Source: CAZSPL01 sp964608735 (GTDB taxonomy: Bacteria > JAJVIF01 > JAPKYR01 > CAZSPL01). Taken from it: DNA of 11,395 bases. Both the position numbers and the translations under genes were made by a program. The DNA is taken from NCBI GenBank assembly GCA_964608735.1, contig CAZSPL010000127.1, forward strand, positions 1-11,395. The letters are read 5' to 3'. Positions 7,785 to 11,395 of the stretch are shown in pieces. The notes under the pieces were generated by a model, which had not been told where the DNA came from, ran no database searches, and saw only the letters and a program-made list of their open reading frames with translations. Numbering within the stretch: the stretch's first letter is position 1; each line of letters opens with the position of its first letter.

Positions 7785-8951
7785 TCACTCTACCACTTCA
7801 ATCCACAATACTTGGGTCATGCCGTCGTTTCTTGCATAGTCCTTCTCAATATCATGAAGATAAGACATACCTTCTATCGTCATAGCATCGCCATTATTAA
7901 ACAACGGATAAAGCCCAGGAGGTGCTCCAAGCTCGTTCGCGATTTCAAGCGTCCATTCCATATAATCGCCAACGATAACCGGCTGGCCGGCGTCAACCTT
8001 TGTATTCTTGAGAGTAAGTGGTACAAAGACCCCGGTCGCATAAACATATTGCAGGACCCCGGGGTTATGCCAATAGTGCCGAATGGTTAGAGTCGAAGGG
8101 ATGGAGCCAACAAGCGGGCCGGATATCAGCAAGTCTATACGGTAAGGCTGGCCGATTGAATTGGCCTGCACGGGGAAATCCGTTTCTATATCGGTCACTG
8201 GAGACTTTGTAGGCGGCGCCCAGCAGGCATCGACAGTGTAGCCGAAGTCCCATGCTCCCGGCGGAAGGGCGATGTGATATGTCCGCGCGATAACCGCACT
8301 CGATGCGAATTGCCGCCTCACTTCCGAGGAATAGTAGTTTATGAATGGCATTTCAGGTGGCTGCCATCCCGGATATTCCGTTTCAAATGTGCCGCCAAGG
8401 TCGCCACCGGGCTGATAATTGAAGATCGGAGCCCAATACTGATGGTTTACTTGGTAGGCATCAGTATACCCATCCGGATTGAGAAGCTGAGGGTCGCCAA
8501 CCTCCAGTGCGGGGATGTAGAATCCTAAAGTCGGACCGCTGGGAAGCGGGAAAAAGTAATTTGCTGTAGTGTGGAAAATGCCACGCACATCAAATCCTGT
8601 GTAGTAAGGGTTGGCGGGATAAGGATGCCTGATTTTTATCTCCGCTGAAATCGTGCCGTCGCCGTTGTTAACGAACTTATTGACCCAGATGCATTTATCG
8701 CAAGGGGATTGCTCAAGCAGCATCTTTACATTAAAGTGCAAGTCAGCCGTCCGCACGGGAACAACTTCGATACTCGACTGATCCTCCGGAACATGCATCA
8801 GCCAGTTGCCCCAAACCCAACGCGACTCATCCGCTCCTCTCGAAGTTGAGATAGTTACATCGGAAGGTTCCGGCGTGGTCATATCCGGCGAAGAGCATGA
8901 AACCATCGCGAGCGCCAAGACTGCGATGAATAATATGTTTGCTGTTCTCAT
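7785..8951 (-). CDS. Lipoprotein consisting of the family N-terminal domain only
   Basis: The 388-residue product reads from ATG 8951; AAAGGAGG at 8966-8959 is 7 nt upstream. The signal peptide ends in lipobox M-V-S-C with Cys19 and Ser at +2. The rest matches the shared domain of the + strand lipoproteins in order: E-V-V-P-V-R-T-A-D-L-H-F-N-V, I-R-H-P-Y-P, G-F-D-V-R-G-I, L-L-N-P-D-G-Y-T and F-G-Y-T-V-D-A-C-W. It has no peptidase or TIG module. The R-W-W-N-P element is replaced after D-G-Y-T by a longer loop, so this is a divergent member. By eye its G+C and codon choice are lower than in the + strand paralogs, which suggests a different origin or older divergence. The ATG overlaps the stop of the 119-residue gene (ATGA), pointing to co-transcription and possibly coupled translation. 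The function is unknown; it is presumably anchored in the outer membrane. Confidence 0.88.
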   Translation of the reverse strand: MRTANILFIAVLALAMVSCSSPDMTTPEPSDVTISTSRGADESRWVWGNWLMHVPEDQSSIEVVPVRTADLHFNVKMLLEQSPCDKCIWVNKFVNNGDGTISAEIKIRHPYPANPYYTGFDVRGIFHTTANYFFPLPSGPTLGFYIPALEVGDPQLLNPDGYTDAYQVNHQYWAPIFNYQPGGDLGGTFETEYPGWQPPEMPFINYYSSEVRRQFASSAVIARTYHIALPPGAWDFGYTVDACWAPPTKSPVTDIETDFPVQANSIGQPYRIDLLISGPLVGSIPSTLTIRHYWHNPGVLQYVYATGVFVPLTLKNTKVDAGQPVIVGDYMEWTLEIANELGAPPGLYPLFNNGDAMTIEGMSYLHDIEKDYARNDGMTQVLWIEVVE

Positions 8952-9307
8952 CTCTGAGCCTCCTTTCCTTTAGTATGGTGCCCCGTCTTCCTGGGCGTTG
9001 TTCCAGTTGGATAGGCTGAAATAGGCTTTGAGCCACGGAATGCGCTGGTAATCCTCGGAATCGGGATGATGGAGGCCTCGTTTGTGCGTTTGTCGAATGT
9101 CAGCTCGTAGGCATCGAGCAGCATCCTTTCTCCTGAGGTATAACTCTCGAACAGCTTGTCAGTGTGATTGGCAGCCCCGGCACCGTTTTCCAAACCAGAA
9201 TCCTCATTTGAGTTGACGCCCGTCAGCATCGCACTTCCCCCGCTACAACCAGACAGAAACACCAGCATCAAAATAAACCAGGCGAGCCCTAATCCTCGCC
9301 CCCCCAC
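8948..9307 (-). CDS. Short lipoprotein, probable truncated family member; start uncertain
   Basis: The frame gives 119 residues from GTG 9307. Residues 1-21 form a good lipoprotein signal with lipobox F-L-S-G-C and Cys21. Residues 67-85 (Y-E-L-T-F-D ... A-S-I-I-P-I-P-R) align with the first conserved strand of the shared lipoprotein domain, for example S-I-E-V-V-P-V-R in the next gene. After about residue 90 the resemblance ends, and the tail is a short basic sequence stopping inside the next start codon. It is therefore either a remnant of a longer paralog or a small independent protein. The start is problematic: GTG 9307 has no binding site, while the strong AAGGAGGA at 9342-9335 serves ATG 9329, which is out of frame. 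One G fewer in the G7 run (9305-9299 on this strand) would join that ATG to this frame. Confidence 0.55.
   Translation of the reverse strand: MGGRGLGLAWFILMLVFLSGCSGGSAMLTGVNSNEDSGLENGAGAANHTDKLFESYTSGERMLLDAYELTFDKRTNEASIIPIPRITSAFRGSKPISAYPTGTTPRKTGHHTKGKEAQR
9299..9305 (-). repeat. Seven-G run between the best ATG and the lipoprotein frame
   Basis: On the - strand seven consecutive G follow ATAGT. Read from ATG 9329 the frame stops after 28 codons at TAG. With six G it would continue as M-N-R-V-Q-M-Y-S-G-G-R-G-L and into the lipoprotein signal. The run therefore decides whether the gene is in frame. It is either a sequencing or assembly length error or a slippage-prone switch. Confidence 0.6.
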
Positions 9308-9334
9308 TATACATCTGTACCCTATTCATCAACG

Positions 9335-9342
9335 TCCTCCTT
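9335..9342 (-). promoter_or_regulatory. Strong ribosome binding site for ATG 9329
   Basis: AAGGAGGA read on the - strand lies 5 nt before the ATG whose first base is at 9329. It is the best-looking ribosome binding site on this strand, yet it is 28 nt from the GTG used by the open lipoprotein frame. It therefore argues that ATG 9329 was the original start. Confidence 0.7.
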
Positions 9343-9346
9343 ACGA

Positions 9347-9437
9347 GAAAAATATTTTTCAATTTGCCGGTAGTTTCCCAAAAAGAATATCTCACATAAG
9401 TAAATATTTTTCAAGAGAAAAGCACATGAAAAATATT
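9347..9437. repeat. AT-rich control region with four copies of GAAAAATATT
   Basis: The 10-mer AATATTTTTC occurs at 9351-9360 and 9403-9412, and its complement GAAAAATATT at 9347-9356 and 9428-9437. The first pair overlaps as a perfect 14-bp palindrome (9347-9360). The direct copies extend to AATATTTTTCAA and start 52 bp apart, close to five helical turns. The array lies directly upstream of the - strand lipoprotein genes, so it may be a set of operator sites. The repeats are seen; a bound protein is inferred. Confidence 0.5.
9386..9414 (-). promoter_or_regulatory. Possible promoter for the - strand lipoprotein pair
   Basis: On the - strand TTGAAA (9414-9409), a 17-nt spacer and GATATT (9391-9386) give a good -35 and a moderate -10 box. 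Initiation near 9379 would leave a leader of about 50 nt before ATG 9329. One of the AATATTTTTC copies overlaps the -35 box. The AT-rich background makes chance matches likely. Confidence 0.3.
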
Positions 9438-9458
9438 ATGGTGAACAAAGGTCGGGGC

Positions 9459-9480
9459 GGCGCACACTGAAGTGTGCGCC
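9459..9480. other. Perfect G+C-rich hairpin between the divergent transcription units
   Basis: GGCGCACAC (9459-9467), loop TGAA, GTGTGCGCC (9472-9480) form a perfect 9-bp stem that can extend by a T-A pair. No T-run follows on either strand, so an intrinsic terminator is unlikely. It lies between an AT-rich promoter region and G+C-rich DNA, in the gap between divergently transcribed genes. It could be a dispersed short palindrome or an operator. In the rest of this gap (9481-9594) I see nothing definite. Confidence 0.5.
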
Positions 9481-9594
9481 ATCCTGAGCATGGTATTGGC
9501 AACCTTGATGTGTCGGGCCGGGAGCGAGCCGCGGGCGCGGGGAAGATGCGAGTCTTGCTTGGGTTACCGGCGGGGCTTGTTCGCCGTACGCTTT

Positions 9595-9600
9595 TATAAT
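9595..9600 (+). promoter_or_regulatory. Consensus -10 box right before the glycosylase start
   Basis: TATAAT matches the -10 consensus exactly. No -35 box is visible at 16-18 nt. A transcript starting 6-7 nt downstream would begin at or beside GTG 9606, implying a leaderless or nearly leaderless mRNA. This agrees with the lack of a ribosome binding site before the gene. A chance match remains possible. Confidence 0.3.
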
Positions 9601-9605
9601 AAGAT

Positions 9606-10901
9606 GTGAGGGTGAGCACGGAGCATTACGCACAACCGGGGATTGAACGAGTACCCGTAGAAATCGACAAGATGGCGGCGAGGATATTCCTTTTGCTCAA
9701 GCAGAAGCTGCTTCCGCCGCGGTCGCTCTGGGGCAAGCGCGGGGTGAACCTCGTGTTCTCGCGGCTGCGATGCGTCCAGCAGGACGATATCGACGTGGTC
9801 GGGCGGATGCCGGATGTCATCCTCCAGTCGCGGGTGGCGAATTACATGCCGGTGACCCTCGAAGATCTGCTCTATTCCGACCGGGCGCTGGTGGAGTTCT
9901 ACGACAAGGGGCTGTGCATACTTCCCATCGACGACCTGTGGATATTCGCGAACCGGATAGAGCGTTACAAGGAGCACTACGCGGAGTTCCTGAACAACAG
10001 CAAGAGCCTCGCGGACAAGATAACCGAGACCATCAAGTATCACGGGCCGCTTTCGATAGAGGACATCGAGAGCAACACCGAGGTGCCGATTTACTGGGAA
10101 GATCCCCACCATGCCGCGAAAATGCTGAAAGCGATGTGGGAGTGCGGCGATCTGTCGATACATCACCGCGAAGGGGCGATGGTTTATTACGACCTCGTGC
10201 GGCGCGTGCTTCCCAAAGGCGTGCAGAAGCACATGGTGAAGATGCCGCTCCAGCAGTACTGGGACTACAAGTTCATCAGGCGGCTGAACGCGACGGGGAT
10301 GCTTCCCACCACCGGCGGCGGCGAGGTCTGGGAAGGCATCGGCAGGTCGGAAGCGCGGGCGCAGAGCGGACGAAGGCTCAAGCAGGCGGGCGTGATAAAT
10401 ACCGTCAAGGTGAAGGAAAGCACCAAGCATTACATGTACCTGGCGAAGGATGTCCCGCTCCTGCAGGCGGCGGTGGAATTGCGGGGACGGGATGACCTCG
10501 CGCGGGAAGTGGCATTCATCGCACCGCTGGACAACCTGCTCTGGGACCGGGGGATGATTCTCGATATGTTCAACTTCCAGTATACGTGGGAAGCGGAGAA
10601 GACGCCGCCGATGCGGATATACGGTTTCTACGTGATGCCGATACTTTACGGCGCGAGTTTCGTGGGACGCATCGACCCGTTCTATCACAAGAAGGACCAG
10701 GTGCTGGAGATAAAGAAGCTGTTCTGGGAGGAGGGATTCCAGCAGGAGGACCCGATTTTCGTTAACGCGTTCGTCACGGCGATGGGGGATTTCATGACCT
10801 ACCTCGGCGCGCAGCAGCTGAGGTTCGACGAACCCGCCAAGCCCGTGCCGCGCGAAATCGTCCAGGCGCTCAAGAAGGGCGGCATCAAGATAAGGCGGTA
10901 G
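9606..10901 (+). CDS. ycaQ: YcaQ/AlkX-type winged-helix DNA glycosylase (HTH_42 family)
   Basis: The 431-residue product fits the length and layout of the HTH_42 family. In E. coli, YcaQ excises bulky alkylation adducts and unhooks interstrand cross-links. The N-terminal helical region holds V-Q58-Q-D60-D-I-D-V-V-G-R, which matches the QxD catalytic motif (Gln58, Asp60) typical of the YcaQ branch, where the AlkZ branch has QxQ. The L-Q-S-R-V segment follows as in family members. Middle winged-helix segments span about residues 130-290. The C-terminal signature is present: I-A-P-L-D-N-L-L-W-D-R at 305-315, then Y-G-F-Y-V-M-P-I-L at 339-347 and V-G-R-I-D-P at 353-358. GTG 9606 is taken as the start because the homologous N-terminal helix begins soon after; GTG 9612 and ATG 9672 are alternatives. 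None has a clear ribosome binding site. It probably acts in the cytoplasm in base excision repair. It stands divergent from the lipoprotein genes and 79 nt before the darT-like gene. Confidence 0.92.
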   Translation: MRVSTEHYAQPGIERVPVEIDKMAARIFLLLKQKLLPPRSLWGKRGVNLVFSRLRCVQQDDIDVVGRMPDVILQSRVANYMPVTLEDLLYSDRALVEFYDKGLCILPIDDLWIFANRIERYKEHYAEFLNNSKSLADKITETIKYHGPLSIEDIESNTEVPIYWEDPHHAAKMLKAMWECGDLSIHHREGAMVYYDLVRRVLPKGVQKHMVKMPLQQYWDYKFIRRLNATGMLPTTGGGEVWEGIGRSEARAQSGRRLKQAGVINTVKVKESTKHYMYLAKDVPLLQAAVELRGRDDLAREVAFIAPLDNLLWDRGMILDMFNFQYTWEAEKTPPMRIYGFYVMPILYGASFVGRIDPFYHKKDQVLEIKKLFWEEGFQQEDPIFVNAFVTAMGDFMTYLGAQQLRFDEPAKPVPREIVQALKKGGIKIRR

Positions 10902-10980
10902 CGAATCGACCTTCGTGTCCGCATGCAAAGCTTGAGCATACAGGGCTGATTCAGATACGAAACTATGGGGCGCAACTTAG

Positions 10981-11364
10981 ATGGACCGGGCTGAGTTACA
11001 TGAACTGCACTACATCACGCCAATAAGGAACATCCTATCAATTATTCAACACGGTATTTTAAGCTTCAACAAAGCAAGGAAATATAATCCGCGGTCCCTG
11101 GCGATGACAGAGGTTCAAGATGTACGGGATAACAAAGCTGTGCCGGGTGCCAAGCCGCTGCATCATTATGTTAATTTGTACTTCTGCGCTCGAAACCTCA
11201 TGATGTATAAGCGGCGACAGCATCATCGAGATATTTGCGTCCTGCGAATCAGCCCGGAAGTACTCGACGGACCCGGCGTAGTAATATCGGACGGCAATGC
11301 CGCAAGCCGATATACGAAGTTCTTGGCGTCACCATCGGGGCTTACTAAGGGGAGCATGATATAG
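10981..11364 (+). pseudogene. darT: DarT-like DNA ADP-ribosyltransferase toxin (DUF4433), truncated or frameshifted
   Basis: The readable frame gives 127 residues from ATG 10981. It matches the N-terminal two thirds of DarT: E-L-H-Y-I-T-P-I at 8-15, a Q-H-G-I-L-S turn at 23-28, P-L-H-H-Y-V-N-L-Y-F at 59-68, A-R-N at 70-72 and V-V-I-S-D-G-N-A-A-S at 100-109. DarT enzymes attach ADP-ribose from NAD+ to thymidine in single-stranded DNA and are countered by the macrodomain enzyme DarG. The family is normally about 200 residues or more, with the catalytic Glu in a later A-E motif. Here TAG 11362-11364 ends the frame before that region. From GAG 11352, just after a GGGG run (11349-11352), another frame is open to the window end (E-H-D-I-V-A-I-H-Y-D-V-S-A-H), and its D-I-V-A resembles the family's continuation. 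One missing G would explain this. Its base composition looks more AT-rich than the glycosylase gene, which suggests recent acquisition. No darG is visible before the window ends. Confidence 0.75.
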
Positions 11365-11395
11365 TTGCCATCCATTATGATGTTTCGGCACACCC

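Noticed and set aside
9594..10928. A 444-codon open frame on the - strand covering the whole glycosylase gene
   Set aside because: The + strand product has clear HTH_42 motifs. The - strand product is His/Arg/Pro/Leu-rich with no recognisable motif, as expected for the complement of a G+C-rich gene.
10932..10960. TTGAGC followed by GATACG as a promoter for the darT-like gene
   Set aside because: The -10 match is poor (three of six) at any reasonable spacing.
1..11395. CRISPR array, tRNA, rRNA or insertion sequence
   Set aside because: I saw no regularly spaced direct repeats, no tRNA-like cloverleaf or rRNA core sequence, and no transposase motif or matching terminal repeats.

Overview
The window looks like chromosomal DNA from an uncultivated, double-membraned bacterium of moderately high G+C. 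The evidence is strong AGGAGG-type ribosome binding sites, several lipoprotein signal peptides with Ser at position +2 after the lipid-bearing Cys, and protein families typical of environmental lineages. I cannot name a phylum from the sequence.

Left part (1-7713, all on +). The acidic tail of an upstream gene ends at 55. Five genes follow with gaps of 52-92 nt: an 800-residue lipoprotein with a TIG-like domain, a 118-residue membrane-anchored helical protein, a lipoprotein metallopeptidase, a secreted HEAT-like repeat protein, and a second lipoprotein metallopeptidase. The two peptidases are collinear paralogs. Their zinc motif (HExxH, residue 546) and Met-turn (NLMY, Met 595) fall at identical residue numbers. 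A perfect 14-bp-stem palindrome at 7732-7763 closes the run and also serves the converging genes on the other strand.

Middle part (7785-9480, on -). A 388-residue lipoprotein carries only the N-terminal domain shared with the large + strand lipoproteins. Just upstream, overlapping by ATGA, is a 119-residue lipoprotein that looks like a truncated member of the same family. Its ribosome binding site points at an ATG that is out of frame because of a run of seven G. The control region ahead of it is AT-rich and holds four copies of one 10-mer, then a G+C-rich perfect hairpin.

Right part (9606-11395, on +). A YcaQ-type (HTH_42) DNA glycosylase homologue is followed by a DarT-like DNA ADP-ribosyltransferase toxin gene. 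The darT frame stops early, before the region that should hold the catalytic Glu, next to a GGGG run; another frame stays open to the window end.

Overall: the left and middle parts are a local expansion of one surface lipoprotein family in which a common N-terminal domain (R-W-W-N-P and F-N-Y-A-V-D motifs) is joined to different C-terminal modules: TIG plus a beta-rich region, a metzincin-type peptidase, or nothing. The right part concerns DNA modification, repair and toxin biology and need not be functionally linked to the left.
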